Shown here in pieces: positions 43,574 through 52,549 of a DNA stretch of 64,000 bases. The DNA lies in contig NZ_FTOY01000008.1 in assembly GCF_900156885.1 (NCBI RefSeq), forward strand, positions 186,001 through 250,000. Reading direction: 5' to 3'. Below the pieces are notes generated by a model that worked only from the letters and a program-made list of their open reading frames with translations, made no database searches and was not told the DNA's origin. The position numbers and the translations under genes are program-made. Position 1 is the stretch's first letter. Every line of letters starts with the position of its first letter. The stretch comes from Limosilactobacillus caccae. GTDB lineage: Bacteria > Bacillota > Bacilli > Lactobacillales > Lactobacillaceae.

Positions 43574-46500
43574 TTGAATAGTAAAAAGTTAGTAACTACC
43601 GCAACCATGGCGGCTGCAGCTGTTGCCGGTGTTTCTGTTGCCACTAATGCACAAGCGGACGCAACACCAGCAAATGACGAAAGTATTCAACAAAATGCAC
43701 AGAGTTCTCGTCAAGCAGCAATCAGTCAAGCAGAAGCAGGGGTGAAAGATGCACAGGCTGCCCTAGATAGTGCGAATGCAGGACTTGCTACAGCACAAAC
43801 TAACTCAAACAACGCTGATACTCAGTTGAAGAGCGCTGGCAAGGCAGTTGACGACCAGCAAGCAGTTGTTAACAAGGTACAAGCGACGGTCACGTCCGCA
43901 AGTGCGGCTAATAGTGATGCACAAAAGGCCGTAGACGAGGCAAATAAGGATGCAGCGTCAGCTACGCCAGAGAATATCGCAAAGGCACAACAAGATATTC
44001 AAAAGCAAACTGAGTTGGTTAAGGGAAACCAGGATAAGTTAACCAAGGCTCAAGCGGATGCGGATGCTTTTGCGAAAAACACTGTTAATTCAGCGCAAGA
44101 AAATGTAAATGTCGCAACTACTAAGCGTGATGCCCAACAAGCAGCTGTTGACCAGGCTAAGACTAACGTTAAAAACGTGACTGATATTCTTAATAATAGT
44201 GCACAAGCCAAAGATAAGGCGCAAAATGATTTGAATGCTGCTAATGCTAAGGTTAAGACTGATAGCAACGCTGTTAGTGCTAAGCAAGAAGACGTAAATA
44301 ACGCTACTACGGCTAAGGAGGGTGCGGATGCTGCTTTAGCTAAGGCTAAGGATGCTGAAAAGACTGCACAACAAGCCAAGGACGCTAAGCAGAAAGTAGC
44401 CGATGAAGCTAAAGCTGCCTTAGATGTTGCCAATGCAGCGGTTAAGGATGCTCAAGCTAAAGTTGATGCCATTAATGATAAATTAGCTAACTTTAATACG
44501 ATTACTTTACCTAGTGGCTATAAAGAAGCGATGAAAGAATATATCACCAATGGAGATAATTCTGCTGAGATAACTGAGTTAGGTAAAGATGGCAAAAAAA
44601 ATAATAGTTATAAATCTAATAAAGAAGATCAGAAGATTAGCGTTGATTACAATAATTTAACTGAAAAGCAACGGACAGAGTTGTCCATTTTTGCTACTGG
44701 TTTAGTAAATCAGATTCAAGCTCAAATGGGTACACCAAAGACAAAGGTTTCAGCTAAATCAGTAGAATTTGCTAATAAGGTTGTTGATGAAGCTTATAAT
44801 AAGCCTTCGTGGGATGCGTTTGGACCTCATATGAATGACGGAAAGAGCCATAATAATAGTGGACTACAAAAGGTTTCAGATGAAATGGGATCAGAAACTA
44901 AGCTAGAAAATATGAGTACTTCTATCCACAATTATACTTTTGATAATGGGAATATTGTATCGGGTAAAGTTGCACCACAAACGATGGATTCATTAAAGAA
45001 CGCCCTTTATAATGACATTATCAACATGATGTTTGATGACGCTGGTTCAAGATGGGGGCATGCATTAACATTCATTAACTTTGGTGATGCCTGGAGAAGT
45101 CAATCAATTGATAATGAGGTTATGGGTGTTGCTTTCGATAAATATGGCTATTCACACTTTGATTTCGCGGAAGCTACTGAAACTAATGGCTTTGGTGATA
45201 ATGAATTTCCTATTTTGCCTAATGATGATTCAGAAAATAAATTGTCTATAGCAAATAATGAATTGCAATCTGCAAAAACAGACCAAGCCACTAAACAAAA
45301 AGCAAATGATGATGCTCAAGATGCTTTGGGTGATATGCTTCAAGTCCTGGCTGCTGCCCAAAAGGATATTAAGGCCAAGACGACCAATGCTCAAACCGCT
45401 ACTGATAGTTTAACTAAAGCTCAAAATGACTTGGCCAGCTTACAAACCCAATTACAAGCAGATCAAGTTGCTCAAAAGAAAGCTCAAGCTGGTTTAGATT
45501 CATTTACTGCTGATGTGGAGACTAAGCGAGCTAACCTGCAAAAAGCTAACGACCAACTTAAAGCTGAAGAAGGTAAGTTAGACACTACCCAAGCTAACCT
45601 GGAAACTGCTAACAAGGTTTTGAAAAATGCTCAGGATTCCTTGAAACAAAAGAAACAAGCTGTTGAAAATAATAAGGCAACGCTTAAAGCGAATAATGAT
45701 AAGTTAGCTTTATTAAAGAATAAGCTTAACAGTTTACAAAATGCTCAGAAGGTGTTAGCTGCTGCTCAACAAACTGTTAAAAAGACGCAGAAGACGTTAG
45801 ATGCTGCTCAACAAGAGCTAGCAAAGCAGCAAAAGCACCTTGCGGAACTTAAAGCAACCCACTCACAACGGCAAAAAGATGTCGATGCCGCAAAGGCTGC
45901 CGTTGCCAAAGCAACTGAAGACGTCAATGATGCCAAGAAGGCATTGCAAGAAGCAAAGGATGCCTTAGTCGAAGCCCAAAAGACTGATGCCGACAGGTAC
46001 GGTAGTCTGGTTAAGATTGAACCCGTTACAGTGGTTGTTGGTCAAGAAATTCCGGACCCAGTAATTGCTAATGACGGAATCGTTGTAAGCACGCCAGCAG
46101 TGCAATCATTTATGTTAATGTCATTACCAGTGGTTACGCCGCAAGCCGCTGGGCAGTTACCAGATGGAACTAATGCAGAATGGGCTGATCGTGAAAAGGT
46201 CGAGCGTGATGCCAAAACAGTTGGTAGTTACGATGAAGACGTATTAGTTACATTCCCAGATAAGTCGACGTACAAGGTTAAGGGCGTCCACCTAATTGTT
46301 AATCCGGTAACGAAGCCAGGTGACAACAAGCCAACAGGGGATAAGACCCCAGCAGGAGAACCAGGCACGACGCCAACGCCAGGGAAGGATGATACGTCAA
46401 CAAAGACGCCATCTCAACAACCTGGAAAAGGCGAAGATAAGGGTTCAGCAAATCAACCAGGCAAGGACGAAGGCACGTCAACCACCCCATCAAATGGGAC

Positions 46501-47287
46501 GGAAACACCAAGCAATACGCCAGACCACAATGATGGTAATTCGGCTAAGCCAGATGACAACAAGTCAGCCGGAGATAAGACTCCAACAGGAGAACCAAGC
46601 ACGACGCCAACGCCAGGAAAGGATGACACGCCAACAAAGACGCCATCCGAACAACCTGGAAAAGACGGCGACGATAAGAGCTCAACCAATCAACCTGGTA
46701 AGGACAATGGCACAGTAACCACGCCAAGCAAGGACACGACGCCAGGTACCGAAGCACCTTCTCAACAACCTACCAACGATGGTAACAATGGGTCAGCAAG
46801 TCAACCTGGAAACGATGCAAATGGTTCCACTAACATGGCCTCAACTGAACAACCAGCGCCGACTAACCACGGAACTGGTGCAACAACTACTGCACCGGCA
46901 GATAGCAAGCCAGCTCCTTCGGTAAATAAGGATACTGGTTCTTCAGCTAAGACGACCGCTCCATCAATGAGTAAGGGACAAGCAGGAATTGACCATTCAC
47001 AGATGCCTAATGATGATGAAACGCAAAATATTAGCAACGAACCTGCTGCTAATAAGCAGGGCGCTGCAGTCGCTAATGCCAACATGGCCAAGAGCGCTTC
47101 AGCAGTCCAAACGTCAATCACAAGCGCAAATGCAATGCCAACGCGGGAACAATCCCAAGCTAGCCAGCAGAACAAACAGTTACCACAAACTGGTAATTCG
47201 CGTTCTAGCATCTTAACACTAGCAGGAATTGGTCTCGCCGCTGCAGCAAGCCTGTTTGGTTTAAGCTTAAAGAAGCGGGAAAACTAG
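43574..47287 (+). CDS. SEC10/PgrA-like LPXTG surface protein
   Basis: 1,237-residue wall-anchored protein starting at TTG 43574 behind GGGGGAA; an open frame upstream has no ribosome site. A signal peptide (LNSKKLVTTATMAAAAVAGV) ends near residue 32. Long Ala/Lys/Gln coiled coils fill residues ~40-300 and ~560-810. Between them, ~305-555 is a globular domain, ITLPSGYKEAMKEYI... to NEFPILPNDD, resembling the surface-exclusion SEC10/PgrA domain with its FATGLVNQIQAQMGTP and SRWGHALTFIN segments. A wall-spanning Pro/Gly/Asp-rich repeat region (TPTPGKDD) precedes LPQTG at 1203-1207, a hydrophobic helix and KKREN. In enterococcal plasmids such proteins block entry of related plasmids; in a chromosome, aggregation or adhesion is likelier. 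Confidence 0.9.
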   Translation: MNSKKLVTTATMAAAAVAGVSVATNAQADATPANDESIQQNAQSSRQAAISQAEAGVKDAQAALDSANAGLATAQTNSNNADTQLKSAGKAVDDQQAVVNKVQATVTSASAANSDAQKAVDEANKDAASATPENIAKAQQDIQKQTELVKGNQDKLTKAQADADAFAKNTVNSAQENVNVATTKRDAQQAAVDQAKTNVKNVTDILNNSAQAKDKAQNDLNAANAKVKTDSNAVSAKQEDVNNATTAKEGADAALAKAKDAEKTAQQAKDAKQKVADEAKAALDVANAAVKDAQAKVDAINDKLANFNTITLPSGYKEAMKEYITNGDNSAEITELGKDGKKNNSYKSNKEDQKISVDYNNLTEKQRTELSIFATGLVNQIQAQMGTPKTKVSAKSVEFANKVVDEAYNKPSWDAFGPHMNDGKSHNNSGLQKVSDEMGSETKLENMSTSIHNYTFDNGNIVSGKVAPQTMDSLKNALYNDIINMMFDDAGSRWGHALTFINFGDAWRSQSIDNEVMGVAFDKYGYSHFDFAEATETNGFGDNEFPILPNDDSENKLSIANNELQSAKTDQATKQKANDDAQDALGDMLQVLAAAQKDIKAKTTNAQTATDSLTKAQNDLASLQTQLQADQVAQKKAQAGLDSFTADVETKRANLQKANDQLKAEEGKLDTTQANLETANKVLKNAQDSLKQKKQAVENNKATLKANNDKLALLKNKLNSLQNAQKVLAAAQQTVKKTQKTLDAAQQELAKQQKHLAELKATHSQRQKDVDAAKAAVAKATEDVNDAKKALQEAKDALVEAQKTDADRYGSLVKIEPVTVVVGQEIPDPVIANDGIVVSTPAVQSFMLMSLPVVTPQAAGQLPDGTNAEWADREKVERDAKTVGSYDEDVLVTFPDKSTYKVKGVHLIVNPVTKPGDNKPTGDKTPAGEPGTTPTPGKDDTSTKTPSQQPGKGEDKGSANQPGKDEGTSTTPSNGTETPSNTPDHNDGNSAKPDDNKSAGDKTPTGEPSTTPTPGKDDTPTKTPSEQPGKDGDDKSSTNQPGKDNGTVTTPSKDTTPGTEAPSQQPTNDGNNGSASQPGNDANGSTNMASTEQPAPTNHGTGATTTAPADSKPAPSVNKDTGSSAKTTAPSMSKGQAGIDHSQMPNDDETQNISNEPAANKQGAAVANANMAKSASAVQTSITSANAMPTREQSQASQQNKQLPQTGNSRSSILTLAGIGLAAAASLFGLSLKKREN
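46315..46790 (+). repeat. Imperfect tandem repeat coding for the wall-spanning linker
   Basis: GACAACAAGCCAACAGGGGA (46322) recurs as GACAACAAGTCAGCCGGAGA (46555), and the AAAGACGCCATC(T/C) and CCTGGAAAAG parts recur at about the same offset of ~237 bp. This repeated Pro-rich segment lies between the coiled coil and LPQTG. Confidence 0.65.
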
Positions 47288-47296
47288 TTTGACGAC

Positions 47297-47331
47297 AAAA
47301 AGCTACCGGCAATCACGCCGCTAGCTTTTTT
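47297..47331 (+). terminator. Rho-independent terminator
   Basis: AAAAAGCTA..GGC pairs with GCC..TAGCTTTTTT just past the LPQTG gene stop. Confidence 0.8.
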
Positions 47332-47361
47332 GTTAGAATGAAAGAAAGGTGGGGATGGAAA

Positions 47362-48018
47362 ATGAAGTTTGCAATGGCCTATAGCTGTGGGAAGGATAGT
47401 ACGCTTGCGCTGCATAAGATGATTGCGCAGGGGCATACCCCGGTCGCATTGATCGTGATGATTAATCAGCAAGTGGGTCGTTCTTACTTTCACGGTGCTG
47501 ATGACCAACTACTGGCAGCATATTCTAGCGCCCTGGAGATTCCGCTGATCCGCTGCCAAACGGACGGGACTGACTACGCTGTCGCATTTGAGCGGGGACT
47601 TGCTCAAGCCAAGGCAAAAGGGGCAGTGGCCGCCTGTTTCGGTGACATCGATCTTCAACAAAATCGCCAGTGGGAAGAGGAACGTTGCGAACATCGCGGG
47701 CTGGCGGCAGTTTTCCCCTTGTGGCATTGTGACCGCAGGCAAAACGTTTATGACCTCCTAGCTCACGGCTATAAGTGCCTGATCAAAAGCGCTAATACTA
47801 ACTTATTGCCCAAAACAATTGCCGGAAAAAGCCTGGATGAAGCGACAATTGCGGTGATGAAGAAGGCCAATATTGATATTTGCGGTGAAAATGGTGAGTA
47901 CCATACCCTCGTCATTGACGGGCCGATTTTTCGACGGCCGCTCGGGGTCCAGGTCGGCCAAACTATGCAGTTTGGTGATTATGCGACTGCCGAGATTAGC
48001 TTGGCGGATTTTAAGTGA
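47362..48018 (+). CDS. PP-loop ATP-binding protein, Dph6-type (diphthine-ammonia ligase family)
   Basis: 218-residue PP-loop NTPase. MKFAMAYSCGKDSTLALHKM carries the SCGKDS pyrophosphate-binding motif; GENGEYHTLVIDGPIF is the conserved end of the family. Start is ATG 47362 behind AAAGGTGGGG. In eukaryotes and archaea the family makes diphthamide, but bacteria lack it, so the true reaction (an ATP-dependent amidation of some small or protein substrate) is unknown. Confidence 0.8.
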   Translation: MKFAMAYSCGKDSTLALHKMIAQGHTPVALIVMINQQVGRSYFHGADDQLLAAYSSALEIPLIRCQTDGTDYAVAFERGLAQAKAKGAVAACFGDIDLQQNRQWEEERCEHRGLAAVFPLWHCDRRQNVYDLLAHGYKCLIKSANTNLLPKTIAGKSLDEATIAVMKKANIDICGENGEYHTLVIDGPIFRRPLGVQVGQTMQFGDYATAEISLADFK

Positions 48019-48058
48019 ATATTAACGAAGAGCGGCTATCTTTAGTCGCCCTTTTTGC

Positions 48059-48088
48059 TATAATATAATTACGATGAAAGCGCTACGA
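48059..48088 (+). promoter_or_regulatory. Promoter and cre-like site of the nucleoside hydrolase gene
   Basis: A -10 TATAAT (48059-48064) is followed by ATGAAAGCGCTACGA (48074-48088), a cre-like sequence with one mismatch to the consensus. It is placed where CcpA binding would block initiation or early elongation. Confidence 0.5.
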
Positions 48089-48102
48089 CAGAAAGGACGC
48101 AT

Positions 48103-49044
48103 ATGATGACAAAAAAGATTATTTTCGACTGTGACCCTGGTCATGACGATGCCTTAGCATTAACCTTGGCGATTGCTTCACCCAAGCTTGACGTCTTGGC
48201 AGTAACGACCTCTGCAGGTAACCAAACACCTGATAAGACGTTAAACAACGCGATGCGGATGCTTACTCTGCTTCATCGCGAAGATATTCCCGTTGCCCAG
48301 GGGAACCTGACACCGTTGGTAAAGCCTCTAGAGACAGCGCCCGAAGTACACGGGGAGACTGGCCTTGATGGCGCCGACCTGCCAGACCCTGACTTTGCGG
48401 TCCAGGATGTTCCAGCGATTGACCTGATCGCCGCCACCCTCCGCAAGTGTGATGAAAAGGTCACCTTAGTAGTTACTGGCCCGATGACCAACGCTGCCTT
48501 GTTCCTGCGGGTATATCCAGACTTGGCAAAAGAAAAGATTGACCAAATTGTCTACATGGGTGGGGCAATGGGCCTTGGTAACTGGCGGCCATCCGTTGAG
48601 TTTAACATTTTCGTTGATCCGGAGGCGGCTAAGATTGTGATGAACTTTGGCATCCCATTAGTAATGGCCCCGTTAAACGTCACGCACAAGGCGCAGATAA
48701 TGAAGGATGAGATTAAGCAGATCGGTGAGATTGATAACCCGGTTGGTCATGCCTTTTATGGCCTGTTAAACTTCTTCGAGCAGTACCACGAAAATCCAAA
48801 GTGGGGATTCACCGGCGCGCCGCTACATGACCCTTGCGCGATTGCCTGGCTGATTGACCCAACGATGTTTACGACCGAGAAAATGAATGTTGATGTCGAG
48901 ACCCAGGGTGATTTGACCCGCGGCGAAACCGTTTGTGACTACTACGAACTGACTGGCAAGCCAAAGAACACGGAAGTCATGCTGGACATCGACCGGGAGA
49001 AGTTCATTAAGCTGATCATGGATTCAATTAAGAGCTTTTCATAA
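48103..49044 (+). CDS. Inosine-uridine preferring nucleoside hydrolase family protein
   Basis: 313-residue nucleoside hydrolase, cleaving ribonucleosides to base and ribose. The N-terminal DCDPGHDDALAL motif binds calcium and catalytic water through its Asp residues; VVTGPMTNAAL, MGGAMGLGNWRPSVEFN and HDPCAIAWLIDP, with its Asp and His, complete the family pattern. Starts behind GAAAGGACG. Whether it prefers pyrimidine or purine nucleosides cannot be read off. A cre-like site suggests CcpA control. It is followed by a strong terminator. Confidence 0.9.
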   Translation: MMTKKIIFDCDPGHDDALALTLAIASPKLDVLAVTTSAGNQTPDKTLNNAMRMLTLLHREDIPVAQGNLTPLVKPLETAPEVHGETGLDGADLPDPDFAVQDVPAIDLIAATLRKCDEKVTLVVTGPMTNAALFLRVYPDLAKEKIDQIVYMGGAMGLGNWRPSVEFNIFVDPEAAKIVMNFGIPLVMAPLNVTHKAQIMKDEIKQIGEIDNPVGHAFYGLLNFFEQYHENPKWGFTGAPLHDPCAIAWLIDPTMFTTEKMNVDVETQGDLTRGETVCDYYELTGKPKNTEVMLDIDREKFIKLIMDSIKSFS

Positions 49045-49052
49045 CTAATCGC

Positions 49053-49084
49053 GAGGCCGGAACTAATCGCCGGCCTCAATTTTT
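49053..49084 (+). terminator. Rho-independent terminator
   Basis: GAGGCCGG / CCGGCCTC hairpin followed by AATTTTT. Confidence 0.8.
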
Positions 49085-49093
49085 AAAAACTTA

Positions 49094-49107
49094 TGTTCAC
49101 GTTAAAA
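49094..49107. promoter_or_regulatory. LacI-type operator candidate, lacI promoter
   Basis: TGTTCACGTTAAAA upstream of the LacI-family gene resembles the sites at 52342-52355 and 56800-56813 (TGTT-ACGTT core). Possible autoregulation. Confidence 0.45.
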
Positions 49108-49252
49108 TCAAAAAGAGATAAAGTATCCACAATTACCTTCTGGCGCTGAGTTTAATAATTGACATGGCGCGTCATTTTCTTTATGATAAGGATAACTATT
49201 AAGCTGATATAAATATTTTGATATATTTAAGGCAACGAAAGAAGGAAGACTC

Positions 49253-50266
49253 TTGGAGGAAGAGAAGGTTACAATCAAAACAATTGCCAAGATTGCAAAT
49301 GTTTCACACACGACTGTTTCGCGGGCCTTAAATGATAGCCCCCTAGTCAAGGAGGAGACAAAGAAGAAGATCCGCGAATTAGCGGCGAAGATGAATTATA
49401 CGCCTAACTTAAACGCGAAGGCACTGGTTGAGCAGAAGTCGTTTATCATCGTTGTTTACTTCACGGATATGGCCGATGGGACCTCACCAAGTTTCATGTC
49501 GGCAGTGATCCACCAGATCAAGGACCAGTTGCCGAAGGGGTACGAGATCGCGGTTGATAGTTTCGCTAGTCTGCGGCGGGCAAAGCAAAGTATTAACTTA
49601 CGTTTCGACGGGGCCCTAGTAGTGAGCCAGTCGGCCAGTGATGATGAGTACATTGAGCAGTTGGCGGAGACTGGCAAGCCGGTGGTGGTATTAAATCGGA
49701 AGATCGACCGTGACGATTTATATAACTATTCATCAGACGATTACGCGGGAACGACGAGCGCGCTGAATTACTTGTTGCGGATGGGACACCGGGATATCGC
49801 AATGATTGCTGGACGGAAGGACTTTGCCTCGGCGAAGCTGCGTTGCCAGGCGTTCTATGATGTGCTGAAAGCAAACGACATTGCAGTACGTCAGGATTGG
49901 ATGCTGCAGGGAAATTACAGCATTGATTCTGGCTACAAGGCGATGGAGGATATCCTCAACGCGGGCGATTTACCCTCGTGCGTGTTTGCGGCCAATGACG
50001 ATATGGCGATGGGCGCAATTCGGGCCTGTGAAGACTACGGCTTTAAGGTTCCGGAAGATATTTCATTTATCGGCTTCGATGACAACGCCTATTCGCAGTA
50101 TTACAATCCGCGGATTACGACGATTAAGAAGCCGACAAGTGAGATTACCCATTATGGGATTGGTGTCTTGAAGGCCTTAATTGATAATAAGCAGCCAGAG
50201 CTACCACGATTTGAAAACTTGAAGCCAGCGTTGGTCGTCCGTGACTCAGTAAAAAAATTAAAATAG
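49253..50266 (+). CDS. LacI family transcriptional regulator of the hexuronate cluster
   Basis: 337-residue LacI/GalR regulator. Residues ~5-55 are the helix-turn-helix and hinge helix (TIKTIAKIANVSHTTVSRALNDSPLV, RELAAKMNYTPNLNAKAL); the rest is the sugar-binding core ending ALVVRDSVKKLK. The apparent start is TTG 49253 behind AAGGAAG; no ATG is available. First gene of the hexuronate block, so control of kduI or the uxaC/kdgK promoters is inferred. Candidate operators with a TGTT-ACGTT core stand before it and before the transporter and kdgK genes. Confidence 0.88.
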   Translation: MEEEKVTIKTIAKIANVSHTTVSRALNDSPLVKEETKKKIRELAAKMNYTPNLNAKALVEQKSFIIVVYFTDMADGTSPSFMSAVIHQIKDQLPKGYEIAVDSFASLRRAKQSINLRFDGALVVSQSASDDEYIEQLAETGKPVVVLNRKIDRDDLYNYSSDDYAGTTSALNYLLRMGHRDIAMIAGRKDFASAKLRCQAFYDVLKANDIAVRQDWMLQGNYSIDSGYKAMEDILNAGDLPSCVFAANDDMAMGAIRACEDYGFKVPEDISFIGFDDNAYSQYYNPRITTIKKPTSEITHYGIGVLKALIDNKQPELPRFENLKPALVVRDSVKKLK

Positions 50267-50317
50267 TTAAATGATTTTAGCAGGGCTAGTTAAGAGATGG
50301 ACTGGCCTTTTCTATTT

Positions 50318-50403
50318 ACCAATAAGAAAAATGAAAACCTTTTCAATGTGTTGGTGATGATGTATAATTGCCGTGAAAAGCGAAATGTGATTTCTTTATT
50401 GGT
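50318..50403 (+). promoter_or_regulatory. kduI promoter with palindrome and uronate operator
   Basis: -35 TTTTCA (50340-50345) and -10 TATAAT (50363-50368) are 17 bp apart. The -35 lies inside the palindrome TGAAAACCTTTTCA (50332-50345). Past the -10, GAAATGTGATTTCTTTATT (50382-50400) closely matches the palindrome in front of kduD (58025-58047). A further inverted copy of ACCAATAAGAAA stands at 50318-50329. Confidence 0.6.
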
Positions 50404-50421
50404 AACAAAGGAGCTGCTAAG

Positions 50422-51270
50422 ATGAGTTTTAAGATGGTAACGCGTTATGCACACAGTCCTAAGGATATTCAACATTATGATACTGATGAGCTACGTCAGG
50501 AATTTTTAATGGATAAGATTTTTTCACTAGGCGATATTCTTTTGACGTATACCTATAATGATCGGATGATCTTCGGTGGGGTTACACCAAAAGCCGGGGA
50601 ACCATTAGAAATTAAGCTTGATAAGGAATTAGGGGTAGACTTTTTCCTCCAACGTCGTGAATTAGGGTTCATTAATATCGGTGGTTCTGGATCAGTTACG
50701 ATTGACGGCAAGAAGGACACGATCGTTACTCATGATGGCTACTACATTGGAATGGGTGCTAAGCATGTTGTGTTTGAATCAGATGATTCAGACAATCCTG
50801 CAAAGTTCTACGTTGTTTCTACACCTGCTCACAAGACATATCCAAATAAGAAGTTGCCATTCAAGGATGCAATTGCAATGCCAATGGGTGACCAAAAGAA
50901 CATGAATAAGCGGACGATCTACAAGTACATCGACGCTTCTAGCATGGACACCTGTCAATTACAAATGGGTTACACTGTGCTTGAACCTGGTAATTCATGG
51001 AACACGATGCCTTGTCATACCCATGCACGGCGGATGGAAACTTACATGTACTGTGAATTTGGTGCCGATGACACACGGGTATTCCACTTCATGGGCAAGC
51101 CTGACGAGAGCAAGCACATTGTAATGGAACCAGAACAAGCCGTTGTTAACCCTAGCTGGTCAATTCACTGTGGGGTTGGGACCACTAATTACGCCTTTAT
51201 TTGGGCAATGTGTGGTGAAAACCAAACTTACGATGACATGGACATGGTTGATATGCATGATTTGAAGTAG
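50422..51270 (+). CDS. kduI: 5-dehydro-4-deoxy-D-glucuronate isomerase
   Basis: Isomerises 4-deoxy-5-ketouronate (from unsaturated uronates released by polysaccharide lyases) to 2,5-diketo-3-deoxygluconate. The 282-residue cupin enzyme has the zinc-binding CHTHARRMETYMYCEF, with its two His and Glu, and HIVMEPEQAVVNPSWSIHCGVG as the third-ligand region; length equals that of E. coli KduI. Starts behind AAAGGAGCTG. Together with kduD 8 kb downstream it handles unsaturated uronates; no unsaturated glucuronyl hydrolase or lyase gene is inside the window. Confidence 0.94.
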   Translation: MSFKMVTRYAHSPKDIQHYDTDELRQEFLMDKIFSLGDILLTYTYNDRMIFGGVTPKAGEPLEIKLDKELGVDFFLQRRELGFINIGGSGSVTIDGKKDTIVTHDGYYIGMGAKHVVFESDDSDNPAKFYVVSTPAHKTYPNKKLPFKDAIAMPMGDQKNMNKRTIYKYIDASSMDTCQLQMGYTVLEPGNSWNTMPCHTHARRMETYMYCEFGADDTRVFHFMGKPDESKHIVMEPEQAVVNPSWSIHCGVGTTNYAFIWAMCGENQTYDDMDMVDMHDLK

Positions 51271-51292
51271 TAAAAAATAAAAGCAATCGTTT

Positions 51293-51345
51293 GATAGGAT
51301 AACGTAATTCGCTCCTTCTTGGGAATTATGTTATCCTATCTTTTT
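51293..51345 (+). terminator. Rho-independent terminator
   Basis: GATAGGATAACGTAATTC pairs with GAATTATGTTATCCTATC, followed by TTTTT. A very stable stop after kduI. Confidence 0.9.
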
Positions 51346-51407
51346 AAGTTGATTATCATCTTAGATAGGTTGATAATTAAAGTAATAAGCTAAATTAGGT
51401 GAAAAAC

Positions 51408-52166
51408 ATGGAAAACAAATTATACGGGACGGTTTTGCTCAAAGCCAAGCAAATCCTCGACTATATTGCACGCACCAAGGACGGTGTGACCCTCAATGAT
51501 TTGAGCAAGAATTTGGACATCTCAAAGCCAACCATCTATAAGATTTTAAAAACGCTAGAATTTTGTGGTTATGTCCGGGTTGTTTTTGTCGGCGAAGAAA
51601 AATTCTACCACCTAGGTACAATTTTTCTCCAGTATGCCCAGTCGGTTAACGACTCAATTAACATTGTTGAAATTGCTAATCCTTTCCTCAAGAAATTGCG
51701 GGATGAAACCGCAGAGACTGTTAACTTAGGGATTGAAGAAGATAACAGTATTGTTTTACTTTCAAAAATGGAAAGTACACATAGTATTAAGTTGGTTTCT
51801 GTGGTTGGTGGGAAGATGCACATGTTCTCCTCATCAATGGGAAAGGCTATTTTAGCAACATATTCGCAAGAACAGCTAGACGAGTACTTAGCAACGGTTG
51901 AATTTCAAAAAATGACGGAAAATACCATTACTAATAAGAAGGACTTAGTTGCTGACCTAGAAAAGACACGGGCACAGGGATTTTCAATTGATAATGTGGA
52001 AAACCAACCTGGAGTATACTGCTTAGGTTTTACGTTAACCGCAAACGGAAAGGTGTACGGGGCTTTTAGTATTAGTACTCCTGAATTTAGGATGAACGCG
52101 GAAAAACGGGATCAGTTTATTGCATTAGGCAAACAAATTCAACAGGAAATAGAACAGCACTTATAA
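51408..52166 (+). CDS. IclR family transcriptional regulator
   Basis: 252-residue regulator. ATG 51408 follows TTAGGTG, and an in-frame GTG 9 nt earlier is part of that ribosome site. Residues ~8-70 form the winged helix (QILDYIARTKDGVTLNDLSKNLDISKPTIYKILKTLE); the remainder is the IclR effector domain (FSSSMGKAILATYS; GVYCLGFTL). Relatives called KdgR control uronate catabolism in other bacteria. Being next to kduI, it is a good candidate to bind the palindromes at kduI and kduD. Ligand would be an uronate intermediate, by inference. Confidence 0.87.
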   Translation: MENKLYGTVLLKAKQILDYIARTKDGVTLNDLSKNLDISKPTIYKILKTLEFCGYVRVVFVGEEKFYHLGTIFLQYAQSVNDSINIVEIANPFLKKLRDETAETVNLGIEEDNSIVLLSKMESTHSIKLVSVVGGKMHMFSSSMGKAILATYSQEQLDEYLATVEFQKMTENTITNKKDLVADLEKTRAQGFSIDNVENQPGVYCLGFTLTANGKVYGAFSISTPEFRMNAEKRDQFIALGKQIQQEIEQHL

Positions 52167-52196
52167 AAAAAGCGGAGGGAAACCTGCGCTTTTTAT
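52167..52196 (+). terminator. Rho-independent terminator
   Basis: AAAAAGCGGAGG pairs with CCTGCGCTTTTT around a GAAA tetraloop; starts directly at the iclR stop. Confidence 0.8.
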
Positions 52197-52204
52197 AATT
52201 ACCG

Positions 52205-52218
52205 TGAAAACGATCACA
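52205..52218. promoter_or_regulatory. cre site (CcpA), upstream copy
   Basis: TGAAAACGATCACA fits the cre core consensus. It lies ~330 bp upstream of the GPH symporter. Confidence 0.6.
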
Positions 52219-52341
52219 ATAATAAATCAAGCCTTAAATGCTCTTAAATTGCGATAATATACACTTTAGGAATCACATATTCATATACGATGAGAATATT
52301 TTCAATATCATTTGTGAATATGTTATTTTTTTCACAAAAAT

Positions 52342-52355
52342 TGTTAACGTTTTCA
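52342..52355. promoter_or_regulatory. cre site overlapping a LacI-like operator
   Basis: TGTTAACGTTTTCA, read on the minus strand TGAAAACGTTAACA, is a perfect cre core. It also shares TTGTTAACGTT with the kdgK promoter. A probable -10 TAATAT lies at 52367-52372. Confidence 0.7.
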
Positions 52356-52372
52356 GTGAAATGTGCTAATAT

Positions 52373-52549
52373 GGAAACTGTTGAAGGGATCGCTTATGTA
52401 CTAACCGTTCAATAGGCGCACTTCCTTAATAGTTGTTTTGTTTCTTTTGGTTTTTGTTTTTTATATTGTTTACATGCGGACAAGGGCAATTATATTTTAT
52501 TTTTTTGCTAGTAATTGTTCACGTGTGTTTTTAAAGGAGGGCTTACCTT
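52373..52549 (+). other. Long 5' untranslated leader of the symporter-uxaC operon
   Basis: About 175 nt between the probable promoter and the symporter start codon, very U-rich (52435-52475) with no ORF. No riboswitch class recognised. A second promoter within it (TTGTTTACAT region) cannot be excluded. Confidence 0.45.
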
